NCBI GenBank assembly: GCA_900550475.1
Contig: URSA01000012.1
Location: 14,208-78,207 of the forward strand
DNA from: an uncultured Lachnospiraceae bacterium
GTDB lineage: Bacteria > Bacillota > Clostridia > Lachnospirales > Lachnospiraceae
Length of the DNA: 64,000 nucleotides
Reading direction: 5' to 3'
Position 1 is the first letter of the stretch, and each line of letters opens with the position of its first letter. The notes below the pieces were generated by a model. It ran no database searches. It saw nothing but the letters and a program-made list of their open reading frames with translations, and was not told where the DNA came from. Shown piece after piece: positions 22,128-30,679 of this stretch. Both the position numbers and the translations under genes were made by a program.

Positions 22128-23057
22128 TTATATCTGTCCGCGGAAGTAAGCTCCCGTCTCCGCAAGCAGCTTCAATACCGCCGGGTGCAGCTCTCTCGGA
22201 AAGCCCTGCATACATCGGAATGTCTCAAAGTTGAGCACGCCCTTGTAGCCGATCTGTCTGAGACCGCGCAAGAAACCGTCCCAATCCGTACTCAATCCGT
22301 TCCACCCTCTCATAAAGGTATAGGGCATGGTGTGCAGATCACTGACGCCGTCATTGTCGTGGATATGCAGTATTTTCAGGCGGTCTCCCAGCGTGAGCAC
22401 GGTCTGGTACAGATTTTTCCCCAGAATATTGGCGTGCCCCACATCCAGGCAGAAACCGAATTGTTCCTTTCCGGCATATCCGTTCAGTTCGTCGATCCAG
22501 TCGGCAGCCTCCCTGAAATCCGAGCAGCAGCCCTCCATCAGGTGGCTTCTCTGATCCACAAACATATTTTCCAGACAGATCACCACCTTGTTCTTCTCGG
22601 CAACCGGAATCAGCCGGCGGTACATCTCCATATTAACGTCATGCTCATCCTCCCTGCTGTACGCATACGCCAGCGTGACCGGATGCACGACAATGTACTT
22701 TCCTCCCATCCTGCCGCAAAGCTCGATGGCATTTGCGGTAATCCGGAACATTTTTTCATTCACGGCTTCCTTGCCCGGCTGAACCATGGGAAAAGGCGCA
22801 TGCATCTGCTCAAATGTCAGCCCGTACCGTTCCGCCAGCTTTACATGCGGGGCAAAATCCTGCCAGATCTCCTCCATGGGTCTGTCGAACAGATCCCCCA
22901 GCTCCTCCTCTTTCCCCGACTGCACCAGACCGCAGGACAAATACTCGTCAAAATTAAAGTCCACACAGTCAAAGCCTGCCTCCTTTATCATCCGGTAGCC
23001 CTGCTCCGGCTCCTTTGGGTCAATCGTCCCACAGGACTGTACTCCGAGTTTGTTCAT
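22128..23057 (-). CDS. Sugar phosphate isomerase/epimerase family TIM-barrel protein
   Basis: A 309-residue protein of the xylose-isomerase-like TIM-barrel superfamily. Metal-ligand motifs are in the expected places: VVICLENMF (Glu), GFCLDVGHANILG (Asp, His), KILHIHDNDG (His, Asp) and GVLNFETF (Glu). Members include epimerases, isomerases and AP-endonuclease-like enzymes, so the reaction cannot be fixed from sequence alone. It stands between an XRE regulator and the flagellin terminator and has no sugar-transport or catabolic neighbour to suggest a substrate. Confidence 0.85.
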   Translation of the reverse strand: MNKLGVQSCGTIDPKEPEQGYRMIKEAGFDCVDFNFDEYLSCGLVQSGKEEELGDLFDRPMEEIWQDFAPHVKLAERYGLTFEQMHAPFPMVQPGKEAVNEKMFRITANAIELCGRMGGKYIVVHPVTLAYAYSREDEHDVNMEMYRRLIPVAEKNKVVICLENMFVDQRSHLMEGCCSDFREAADWIDELNGYAGKEQFGFCLDVGHANILGKNLYQTVLTLGDRLKILHIHDNDGVSDLHTMPYTFMRGWNGLSTDWDGFLRGLRQIGYKGVLNFETFRCMQGFPRELHPAVLKLLAETGAYFRGQI

Positions 23058-23085
23058 GTTTTCCTCCCGCTCCTGAATTTTCTGC

Positions 23086-23122
23086 CAAAAAAAGGGATCG
23101 GCTTACGCCAATCCCTCTTTTC
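23086..23122 (-). terminator. Intrinsic terminator of flagellin
   Basis: On the minus strand AGGGATTGGC-GTAA-GCCGATCCCT (23093-23116) is followed by TTTTTTT, about 40 bp after the flagellin stop codon. Confidence 0.85.
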
Positions 23123-23154
23123 TCAACACAAAGAGTTTCGTACTCTTACAAGCA

Positions 23155-24708
23155 TTACTGTAACAGAGACAGAACACCCTGGTTAGCCTGGTTAGACTGA
23201 GCCAGCATAGCCTGACCTGCCTGAGCCAGAATGTTGTTGTTGGAGTACTTAACCATCTCAGTAGCCATATCGGTATCACGGATCTGGCTCTCTGCGCTGG
23301 TGGTATTCTCCACAACGTTGTCAAGGTTGCTAATGGTGTGCTCCAGTCTGTTCTGAACGGCACCAAGTGCGGAACGCTGGGTGGAAACCTTCTGGATTGC
23401 CTCCTTGATGGTCTCGATTGCATTCTTCGCGTTGGTATCGTCTGCTCCATCAACCTTCAGACCACTTACTCCCAAAATCTTTGCACTCATTGCCTGAATA
23501 TCAACAGAAATCTGATTGTTGTCTGTGGCATCAGCACCCACATGAAGTTTCAACTTCAAGGAGCCAGTGGACTGCTTCTTAGAATAATCCACCAATGCAT
23601 CTACATCCTTCTGCTCTGCTACTCGTCCATTCAGGTACAAGCCTGCATCAGACTTCAAAGTGCCATCCTCATTGATGTACTTATAGAGACCATTTGCAGC
23701 AATCTCATTTCCATCTTTGTCGGTGAACTGGGCAAGACTCTTCGCATAACTAGGCTCAACAGCCTTATCGGTATCATATTTTGCAGTCTTAACATCCTTG
23801 TAATACTTAGCCTTGTCTGTATCTGCAATAATATTTCCTTTCTTTACAAGATTGCCCTTTTCATCATAAACATCCTGTTGTAATTCATAGCCGTCTTTGG
23901 TAGTGGGATCAGCAGTCAATGCCTCTGCCTTTGCTACCTTTCCATCCGCAGTGAACGTTATGTTATAATAATCGCCAGCGGTTCCAGAGTACTTAGCACC
24001 TTTCTCTACCAACGTGAAGTCACCTGTAGTAGCATCTTTTGTGTAAAGATCATCCTGATCAATCATCTTCACTGTGGTTGCTCCAAAATAGGTAGTTTCT
24101 TCAGCAGTAGTAATAGCCGTGCCAACCTTGCTTCCGTCTGCATTCTCAAAATACTTATAGTTTGTGTCAACAGCATCCTTATAAGTACCTTTCTTCAGAG
24201 TCTCCACCTGACCGTCTTTCAGATAATACAAATCTTTGCTGGTTACCTCTGCTTCCTTGTACTGGAAATCTGTTGCCGCAGTTCCATTCTTATCGCCCTT
24301 CAGCAGATAAGTCTCGTTGAACTTGGTGGTCTCAGCAACACGGTCAATCTCAGTGGTCAGCTGGTCAATCTCATCCTGAATGTAGCTTCTGTCATCTTCA
24401 GACTGTGTGCCGTTTGCTGCCTTAACTGCCAGCTCGTTCATTCTCTGAAGCATATCCTGTACTTCATTCAGAGCACCTTCAGCGGTCTGTACTGCGGAGA
24501 TACCATCCTGTGCGTTAGAGGAAGCCTGTGTCAGACCTCTGATCTGCTTACGCATCTTCTCACTGATGGAAAGTCCTGCCGCATCATCTGCTGCACGGTT
24601 AATCTTGTAGCCGGAAGAAAGCTTCTCGGTTGACTTTGCCTGAGATGTGGTTGTAAGTCCTAACATTCTGTTAGAGTTCATTGCTGTAAGATTGTGTTGT
24701 ACTACCAT
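23155..24708 (-). CDS. fliC: Flagellin with large variable central domain
   Basis: The 517-residue filament protein has conserved N-terminal D0/D1 helices (QHNLTAMNSNRMLG, SGYKINRAADDAAGLSIS, AEGALNEVQDMLQRMNELAV) and a conserved C-terminus (SALGAVQNRLEHTISNL, ending NQANQGVLSLLQ). The LQRMNEL segment corresponds to the TLR5-contact helix and is intact. About residues 150-415 form a variable outer region rich in Tyr, Lys, Asp and Thr, with short related strands such as YYKDVKTAKYDTDK and GLYKYINEDGTL. Codon use there is more AT-rich than in the ends, suggesting diversifying exchange. It has a SigD promoter and a CsrA-type leader of its own. Confidence 0.96.
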   Translation of the reverse strand: MVVQHNLTAMNSNRMLGLTTTSQAKSTEKLSSGYKINRAADDAAGLSISEKMRKQIRGLTQASSNAQDGISAVQTAEGALNEVQDMLQRMNELAVKAANGTQSEDDRSYIQDEIDQLTTEIDRVAETTKFNETYLLKGDKNGTAATDFQYKEAEVTSKDLYYLKDGQVETLKKGTYKDAVDTNYKYFENADGSKVGTAITTAEETTYFGATTVKMIDQDDLYTKDATTGDFTLVEKGAKYSGTAGDYYNITFTADGKVAKAEALTADPTTKDGYELQQDVYDEKGNLVKKGNIIADTDKAKYYKDVKTAKYDTDKAVEPSYAKSLAQFTDKDGNEIAANGLYKYINEDGTLKSDAGLYLNGRVAEQKDVDALVDYSKKQSTGSLKLKLHVGADATDNNQISVDIQAMSAKILGVSGLKVDGADDTNAKNAIETIKEAIQKVSTQRSALGAVQNRLEHTISNLDNVVENTTSAESQIRDTDMATEMVKYSNNNILAQAGQAMLAQSNQANQGVLSLLQ

Positions 24709-24714
24709 AGTTTA

Positions 24715-24748
24715 TTCCTCCTTGAATATGTCGCCGCTTCCCTGCGGC
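24715..24748 (-). promoter_or_regulatory. CsrA-type operator in the flagellin leader
   Basis: The minus-strand leader has a hairpin GCCGC-AGGGAA-GCGGC (24733-24748) that presents AGGGA in its loop. A second GGA-type site, CAAGGAGGA, overlaps the Shine-Dalgarno (24717-24722), just before the flagellin ATG. One loop site upstream plus one on the Shine-Dalgarno is the layout of the Bacillus hag leader, where CsrA blocks translation and FliW relieves it. Both csrA and fliW are in this window. Confidence 0.72.
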
Positions 24749-24892
24749 CATAATAGTTTGCGGTGGCAATGTCCGTTTCAAGTTCGCACATCTCTTCACT
24801 TCCACTGCCCTGTCCCCATTCCTTCCGGCGTGCGAAACCTTCCGTCCCGGGAATTCAAAAAGCATTTTTCCTCTTTGCTTTTCTTGTAATGT

Positions 24893-24919
24893 ATATCGGA
24901 GCGTTTCTGAGAAACTTTA
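24893..24919 (-). promoter_or_regulatory. SigD (sigma-28) promoter of flagellin
   Basis: TAAA (24916-24919), 16 bp, CCGATAT (24893-24899) on the minus strand, a near-perfect flagellar sigma-28 promoter. It predicts a leader of about 175-180 nt carrying the CsrA-type hairpin. Confidence 0.85.
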
Positions 24920-24953
24920 GAAGTTATTTCATTTTTTTCCAAATATTTTTGTT

Positions 24954-25430
24954 CTATTTCTTTTGATCCATATACTGGGGTTCCACCACATGGGAATTGT
25001 TCATGTTACGATAATAGTCCATCGCCACGCTCATGGAGCGCTTTCCCCTGCCGATGTCCTGACGCTCACGGTAGAACGCTCTCTCCACCGCCATTCTGTT
25101 ACGGTTCTCCTGCGCCTGGATCGACACGCTCTTATCCATGACAGCGGTGATCAGCCTCCGGGTCTCGGCAATCCAGACCGCATACTGCTCCTTTTTTCCC
25201 TGCAGTTCTTCACGCACTCTCTCGTACAGCAGTTCAAAGCCCTCGTCCAGCTTATTGAGCTGATCGATGCAGACGTCCTTATCGTCCACAGCCTGATCAA
25301 ATTTATCGTAATCCACAGGGTTTGCCGCAAGAATCTCTCCCTGCAGCCTGCAAAGTCTGTCGATCTCATCCAGAATCCCGATCTTTTTTTTCAGGCTGTC
25401 CTGCAATATATTCAGGTATTGTCCGTTCAT
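24954..25430 (-). CDS. Probable flagellar chaperone, FliT/FlgN-like
   Basis: A 158-residue helical protein (LKKKIGILDEIDRLCRLQGE, then VDDKDVCIDQLNKLDEGFEL and a long charged helix) that overlaps the fliS stop by 4 bp. FliT-type chaperones occupy this position after fliS in many flagellar operons and bind FliD, while FlgN has the same helical pattern. The sequence is not diagnostic between them, so the name rests on context. It is the last gene of the flgM-to-fliS operon, and the flagellin promoter begins 35 bp beyond its stop. Confidence 0.65.
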   Translation of the reverse strand: MNGQYLNILQDSLKKKIGILDEIDRLCRLQGEILAANPVDYDKFDQAVDDKDVCIDQLNKLDEGFELLYERVREELQGKKEQYAVWIAETRRLITAVMDKSVSIQAQENRNRMAVERAFYRERQDIGRGKRSMSVAMDYYRNMNNSHVVEPQYMDQKK

Positions 25431-25813
25431 ACTTTACCTTTCTCCCGATTGATGCGCATGACTTCCTTCCAGGTATCCCTCATGGAGCGAAGATGTGTGC
25501 AGACCTCCTCCATGATCTCCTTGTCCTTGTGAACATCCGCCTGCACCAGTCTTTCAGCGAGATAAGCGTACACACGCTCGAAATCCTGTGCAACCGGATA
25601 GTTCATGTCCAGTGTGATGCGGAAATGGTCAATAATCTTCTGAGCCTTCACAATATTAATGTGTGCTTTCTCGACGTTCTTCTCATCGATCGCCATGATC
25701 GCCATATTGCCGAATTTGATTGCACCCTCGTAAAGCATCAGTGTCAGCTCCGCAGGGGAGGCCGTCAGAATTTTACTGTTATTATACTGCGCATATGCAC
25801 TTGGCAATGCCAT
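25427..25813 (-). CDS. fliS: Flagellar export chaperone FliS
   Basis: The 128-residue protein binds unfolded flagellin and delivers it to the export gate. Family motifs are clear: YNNSKILTASPAELTLMLYEGAIKF-type N-terminus (AYAQYNNSKILTASPAELT), AQKIIDHFRITLDMNYP in the middle, and LAERLVQADVHKD. It starts 1-2 bp before the fliD stop region with a GGAGG site and overlaps the next gene by 4 bp. Confidence 0.94.
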   Translation of the reverse strand: MALPSAYAQYNNSKILTASPAELTLMLYEGAIKFGNMAIMAIDEKNVEKAHINIVKAQKIIDHFRITLDMNYPVAQDFERVYAYLAERLVQADVHKDKEIMEEVCTHLRSMRDTWKEVMRINREKGKV

Positions 25814-25814
25814 A

Positions 25815-27830
25815 TCATGAACCTCCTAACAGGCTGGTAATCGCGCTGGCGTTAGACTGCATCTTCGCCATGGCAGTCTCCATTGCGGAAAACTTCTTGT
25901 ACCACTTGTCCTCATAATCCTGCAGCTTCTGCTCCAGATCTGCAATCTTCTTGGTGTAGTCGTCATAATCGGACTTCATCTTAATGTCGTCATACACCGT
26001 ATTGGAGCTGCTGTATCCGGCAACACGCTTCATCAGGTCGCCTGTCTTGGAATACAGGCTTCTGGACAGCTGCGTAAAGAAATCCATTACCGCGTCCGGG
26101 TCGGAAGTGATGGCTGCCATCAGGTCATTGGTCTTGTTGCCCACAACCTCGTCATCTTCATCACCGTTGATGTGATAAGCGTTTCTCTCGTTTTCCTCTG
26201 CCTCAAAGTAGCTTAAGGTGTCAATGCCGAAGCTGGACAGATACATGGTCTTGCCGTTCACGGTAAAGCCGGAGGACATAATCTGTTTGAATGCGGAGGA
26301 CACGGTACTCAGTGTGGAGTCTCTGCGAAGAAGGGATTCCTTGATCTTGGTCTCCCACTTCTCCACCTCTTTCTCACTCATGGCATCCTTCTCTTCGTCC
26401 GTCAGAGGCTCGTATCCCTTTGCGGCATCTGCATTGTACAGCTTATCCATCTCGTTGATCAGCTCGCTGTACTCCTTGATGAACTTCTTGACCATGTCAT
26501 AAATGCCGCTGGTATCGTCCTGCGTGGTCAGCGTAACGGTCTCGTTTCCCGTCTCCGCATTGCAGGTGATGGTCAGTCCGTTGATCTCAAAGGTATTGGA
26601 GGAGCCTTCAAACTTTGCTTTGTTCAGGTAGATGATCGCGTCCTGTCCGGGAACCTTTGTAGCGTCCGCACTGCCCTTTCTGTTCGTGTCGGCAATCACC
26701 GCCTCGGCTCTGGCGATCCTGTCGTCCAGCCAGTCCGTCACCTCTCCGGTCAGCTTGTCGCTTGCGCTGCCGTCCTCGTTCAGATAGCTCTCTACATCAG
26801 AAAGTTCCGTCTTTGCCTCATTTAACTGATCCCGCAGTGCCTGATAGCTCTCAACGCTGTCCAGCTTCTTCTGCAGGCTCTCAAGCCGGGTCTTTTCATC
26901 GTCGGTCAGATCATCCTTTTCCTTCAAGGCTTTGATATCTGCCCGCAGGGCATCCAGCGCACCGTCCGTATTGTTCACGAGCCGGTCGAAATCATCTCCC
27001 TCATAGGCGTTCTTAATCTCTTCCTGCCTTGCCTCGAGGGTATCTATTGTTCCGTTTAAGGATTTCTGTCTGGTAATATAAGTCTGCAATCTGGAAGCAA
27101 GCTCTGCGTCCAATGCTTTCTGATAGGCATCCGCATCCTTGCGCAGTGCCGCATCCTTCTCATACTTCGCCATCACGGCGTCGTCGTAAACCAGAATGCC
27201 CAGCTTATCCAGCGCGTTGGTGCCGCCGTCGTTGACTGCGGTAATGGCAAAATCTGCCTCTGCTCCGCTGGCGGACGCACCGATAAACAGGCGCTGTGTC
27301 TTGCTGTCAAAGTTTGCCTTGATGCCTGCATCGGTCAGTTTGGTTGTCAGCTCCGAGAGCGTCATAGACTCTGTAATTTCAATCCGGGTCGTCTCACCCT
27401 TGGTAGTCACCTCAATCTTGCTGCCCGCCTCGATTCCCATATCGGTCAGCCTGGTCGCCATCGTGCAGGGATCGCCGTCTGCCTTGGAAACCGCTGCGCC
27501 CGTCAGATAACCGGACTGTGCAAGCTGCTCCACCCTCAGCGTCTGCACGCTGTTCATTGCCGTATCCTCAGTCAGGATCGTGGCGACGGAGCTGTTGGAA
27601 ATCTTGGTAACCTTCTTTGCGTAAGAGCCCTGGTAACGGAGCGTGGAAAGCGTACCGTTATAGAGCTTCTTGATCTTATTGTTCAGCTCTTTCCATGCAT
27701 CCTGCTTCCACTCCAGCTTCTGCTGCGCCTTTTTCGCATCATCCACCTTCGTCTGCTTTGCGGAAACAAGCTCCTGAATAAGCGTCTCGGTGTCCATGCC
27801 GGACATCAGACCCGTCAGTCTCATTGCCAT
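25815..27830 (-). CDS. fliD: Flagellar filament cap protein FliD
   Basis: The 671-residue cap protein starts MRLTGLMSGMDTETLIQELV, the diagnostic FliD N-terminus, with further motifs RYQGSYAKKVT and EQLAQSGYLTG. The C-terminal domain has FGIDTLSYFEAEENERNAYH and a helical end with a coiled coil (YTKKIADLEQKLQDYEDKWY). An insertion at about residues 230-370 is strongly charged and helical (for example LKALKEKDDLTDDEKTRLE-type sequence), making it longer than the usual 450-500 residues. It promotes flagellin polymerisation at the tip. Confidence 0.94.
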   Translation of the reverse strand: MAMRLTGLMSGMDTETLIQELVSAKQTKVDDAKKAQQKLEWKQDAWKELNNKIKKLYNGTLSTLRYQGSYAKKVTKISNSSVATILTEDTAMNSVQTLRVEQLAQSGYLTGAAVSKADGDPCTMATRLTDMGIEAGSKIEVTTKGETTRIEITESMTLSELTTKLTDAGIKANFDSKTQRLFIGASASGAEADFAITAVNDGGTNALDKLGILVYDDAVMAKYEKDAALRKDADAYQKALDAELASRLQTYITRQKSLNGTIDTLEARQEEIKNAYEGDDFDRLVNNTDGALDALRADIKALKEKDDLTDDEKTRLESLQKKLDSVESYQALRDQLNEAKTELSDVESYLNEDGSASDKLTGEVTDWLDDRIARAEAVIADTNRKGSADATKVPGQDAIIYLNKAKFEGSSNTFEINGLTITCNAETGNETVTLTTQDDTSGIYDMVKKFIKEYSELINEMDKLYNADAAKGYEPLTDEEKDAMSEKEVEKWETKIKESLLRRDSTLSTVSSAFKQIMSSGFTVNGKTMYLSSFGIDTLSYFEAEENERNAYHINGDEDDEVVGNKTNDLMAAITSDPDAVMDFFTQLSRSLYSKTGDLMKRVAGYSSSNTVYDDIKMKSDYDDYTKKIADLEQKLQDYEDKWYKKFSAMETAMAKMQSNASAITSLLGGS

Positions 27831-27842
27831 CTCTTTCCCCTC

Positions 27843-28280
27843 CTATCTCTTCTCATCGACCAGAATACCTGCCAGTTCCCAAACCTTGGCAATCATATCC
27901 AGAGTTTTTTCGGGCGGAAGCTCTCTGATCACTTCCTTGGTATCCTTATCAATGATCTTGATCGTCACCCGGTTGGTCTCCTCGTGGATTCCGAACACGG
28001 CCTCGGAATGGGTCATCTTCTTGTTGAGCGTCTCCACAGCCTTCTTGATCTGATCGTTGCTGGGCTGCTTGCTGCTCTCGCTGTTTGCGGAATTTCCGGA
28101 GTTACCCTTCTCCCGGGAGCTTTCCACAATGTTGATTGATGTGTCCGTCTGCCTGATCGTATTCTGAGCAGATACATCCGTGTATTCTGCGGCAGACTTG
28201 GCAGCCGGTGCAACCGGCTTTGTCTGTACCTGACTCTGCGCCTGTACACTCATTACACTTCCTAATGGTTCAATTGCCAT
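27843..28280 (-). CDS. flaG: FlaG family flagellar protein
   Basis: A 145-residue protein with the FlaG domain in its C-terminal half: LNKKMTHSEAVFGIHEETN, then VTIKIIDKDTKEVIRELPPE and the ending MIAKVWELAGILVDEKR. The N-terminal half is low-complexity and rich in Ser, Asn, Gln and Ala. FlaG proteins affect filament length in other bacteria. It sits between csrA and fliD in the operon. Confidence 0.9.
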   Translation of the reverse strand: MAIEPLGSVMSVQAQSQVQTKPVAPAAKSAAEYTDVSAQNTIRQTDTSINIVESSREKGNSGNSANSESSKQPSNDQIKKAVETLNKKMTHSEAVFGIHEETNRVTIKIIDKDTKEVIRELPPEKTLDMIAKVWELAGILVDEKR

Positions 28281-28366
28281 TTCAAGTCACCTCCATGTGA
28301 ATCGTCATTACAAGTTTTCTAGAACTGTTATCGGCAAAAATGTAACGGAAGTTTATAGCAGTTCTC

Positions 28367-28585
28367 CTAACCCAGCAAATTTTGCAGCGCCTCTATGCCG
28401 GAGATATCAGTTGCCGCTTTGTTTGCCTCCTGAATCTGCACATATACCTCCTTGCGGTATATGGGAACCTCCTTGGGTGCGGCTATTCCGATCTTGACCT
28501 GGTCGCCCTTCACCTCAAGCACCGTAATCTCTATATTATTGTTTATAATGATCGCTTCATTTTTCTTTCTCGATAGTGCCAGCAT
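28367..28585 (-). CDS. csrA: Carbon storage regulator CsrA
   Basis: The 72-residue RNA-binding protein starts MLALSRKKNEAIIINNNIEI and contains VKIGIAAPKEVPIYRKEVY, whose Arg and Pro residues contact GGA motifs. I take the ATG at 28585, since upstream codons overlap fliW and lack CsrA homology; a Shine-Dalgarno-like GGCAGGTG precedes it. It is 1 bp after fliW, a conserved pairing in which FliW sequesters CsrA until flagellin is exported. A matching CsrA operator is in the flagellin leader. Confidence 0.97.
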   Translation of the reverse strand: MLALSRKKNEAIIINNNIEITVLEVKGDQVKIGIAAPKEVPIYRKEVYVQIQEANKAATDISGIEALQNLLG

Positions 28586-28586
28586 A

Positions 28587-29045
28587 TTATGCACCTGCCT
28601 TTCCTGCCTGTAAAATCTCATAAACAGGGAATTTCACGGCATACTCGTCACCGTCCACGATCACCTGGCAGGCTTTTCTGTTCTGTGAATTGATCACAAT
28701 GGGACCCTTCAGGTTCACGCTCATTTTGGTCAGATCGGCGGGAACCGATACCGTCACCAGCACCAACAGATTATCTGCATTCAGCTCTCCCAGATCAGCC
28801 AGCAGCTCATCCTCCACCTGCGGATTGTAATCCTTGCAGACAATCAGAGGATCCATCACCGGCATTGCAAACGTGGGCTCCTGCATGGACTGCAGCCAGC
28901 GGATTCCCGTCTTTACACCCTTCGCCTCATCATGGATCAGCGCAAATTTGGTGAGCTCGGGGAAGCCGATGATGCCACCCGCAAACTCAATGATCTTGTC
29001 ATCCTCAATACATATCTCTCCGAAAATTTTCGTATTTGCCTTCAT
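28587..29045 (-). CDS. fliW: Flagellar assembly factor FliW
   Basis: The 152-residue protein binds both flagellin and CsrA and so couples flagellin translation to export. Family motifs include EFAGGIIGFPELTKFALIH near residues 20-38, RWLQSMQEPTFAMPVMDP, and LKGPIVINSQNRKACQVI near the C-terminus. It is upstream of csrA and 22 bp downstream of flgL in the operon. Confidence 0.96.
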   Translation of the reverse strand: MKANTKIFGEICIEDDKIIEFAGGIIGFPELTKFALIHDEAKGVKTGIRWLQSMQEPTFAMPVMDPLIVCKDYNPQVEDELLADLGELNADNLLVLVTVSVPADLTKMSVNLKGPIVINSQNRKACQVIVDGDEYAVKFPVYEILQAGKAGA

Positions 29046-29066
29046 CCCTCTTTGTCCTCTCCTTCA

Positions 29067-30656
29067 TCAGATAAAGTTTAACAGATTGGTCTGCGACACC
29101 TTTCCGGTCGCCATCAGCGCCGCATTGTAGGTCAGCTCTGCGCTCTTTAACTCGATCGCCACCTCCGTGATGTCGATATCCTCATTTTCCGACTTGAGCG
29201 TTTCAAACGTGGTCTTCTGATTCTTCATGCGGTTCTCCACAAGCTCCAGCTTGGAGCTTCTGGTACCGCAGTTTGTGATTGCAAGATTCGTGTCGTCCAG
29301 ATAGCCCTGCAGCGCCGTGATACCGCCCTCAAACATAAGCTGCATTTTATTTTTGGTAAGTGTCAGGGCCTTGTTTGCAGCATCCAGTCTGCTCTGCAGA
29401 GTCGCTGCAATTGTCTCGTCCGTCTCGGTTTTCAGCATATCCTCCAGCGTGCCGGCCACGCCCTCCAGATTCTGCACTTCCTCCAGTACATTGATCAGAT
29501 CGTCCACTTCCCTGCCGATGCCCGGGTCAAAGCACTCATTCGCCGTGGTATTGACACGGATGGTCTGATTGAAGCCCACATCATACTCGATCACCTGCTT
29601 TGCCACGTCGCTGCCGGTCAGGTAATCCTGATTGTAGTCGATAGTGGTTCCTGCGGCATCCTTGGTGGCGCATGCATAATAGTGTTCCGGTCTTAAATCA
29701 CCCTTGAGCCACTTGTCCTTCTGATAGGTGATGCGGATCTCTCCCTCGTTTACCGTGGAGGTGGATGCCGTATCCTTGTATGCCATCATTTTGCTGTAAA
29801 CATTGTCCCCCAGAATCAGCTCTCCCGTCTCGGGAACAAAATAAACATCGTCCGGATTCTGGCTTGCCAGCTCATACGCAGTGGGAACATCATAGTCGTG
29901 AACCGTCTTCACACTGGCAGCCGCGACCACATCCTCCGTGGTCACATTGCCGTCCGCGTCCTTGCCCGTCACCCGTGTAATCGTGGGAACCATGCCTGCG
30001 GAGAGATCCTCGTAGCTCAAACGGATCCTGTGTACCTCGGTAGCCGATATATCATTTTCCGTAACCTGAATCCCGTTGTAATTGGTCTGATTGAGGTCGT
30101 TGATATCCACCGTCGTACCGCCTGCAAGCTGCGCCGTGGTCTTTATAAAGGTCAGGCTGTCAATCGCCGTGTTGTCAAGCTGCTGGGTGATGGTGTATTC
30201 CAGCGTCTTTGCCTGTGTAAAGCTGATGGAGGTATCCGTCCGATAGCCTGCAAATACAAACCTGCCCGCATAATCCACATCTGCGGTGGAATAAACCTCT
30301 TCCCGCAGGGCCTTAAGCTGCTCCAGAATAATCTTTCTGTTCGCCGAGGTCTGATCGCCGTCAGCTCCGGTACAGTGCTTGATCATTTTGGTCAGAATAT
30401 CGGAGGTGTTCTTCAATGCACCCTCCGTCACGCTCAGCCAGCTCTCCGCATCAGGAATATTCTTGCTGTAATACTGCGTTACCTCCGTCACATTGCTGCG
30501 CAGACGCAGTGCACGGATTGCCACAACAGGATCGTCCGAGGGTCTATTGATCTTCTTTCCTGTAGACATCCGCGTGCTCAGTCTGTCCTGCAGGATCTTG
30601 TTGTTGTTGATATTATTCAGGTTATTGTTCTGCATGATTTTGTTTGTGATTCTCAT
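29067..30656 (-). CDS. flgL: Flagellar hook-filament junction protein FlgL
   Basis: The 529-residue protein begins MRITNKIMQNNNLNNINNNK and continues RLSTRMSTGKKINRPSDDPV, which is diagnostic of FlgL. The C-terminus ends with the flagellin-like helix VAIELKSAELTYNAALMATG. It is longer than the usual 300-350 residues, with an extra central domain (about residues 150-370) that should extend outwards. It follows flgK and acts with it to join hook and filament. Confidence 0.93.
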   Translation of the reverse strand: MRITNKIMQNNNLNNINNNKILQDRLSTRMSTGKKINRPSDDPVVAIRALRLRSNVTEVTQYYSKNIPDAESWLSVTEGALKNTSDILTKMIKHCTGADGDQTSANRKIILEQLKALREEVYSTADVDYAGRFVFAGYRTDTSISFTQAKTLEYTITQQLDNTAIDSLTFIKTTAQLAGGTTVDINDLNQTNYNGIQVTENDISATEVHRIRLSYEDLSAGMVPTITRVTGKDADGNVTTEDVVAAASVKTVHDYDVPTAYELASQNPDDVYFVPETGELILGDNVYSKMMAYKDTASTSTVNEGEIRITYQKDKWLKGDLRPEHYYACATKDAAGTTIDYNQDYLTGSDVAKQVIEYDVGFNQTIRVNTTANECFDPGIGREVDDLINVLEEVQNLEGVAGTLEDMLKTETDETIAATLQSRLDAANKALTLTKNKMQLMFEGGITALQGYLDDTNLAITNCGTRSSKLELVENRMKNQKTTFETLKSENEDIDITEVAIELKSAELTYNAALMATGKVSQTNLLNFI

Positions 30657-30679
30657 ACGCCTCTCCTTGTCTTAAGGGC

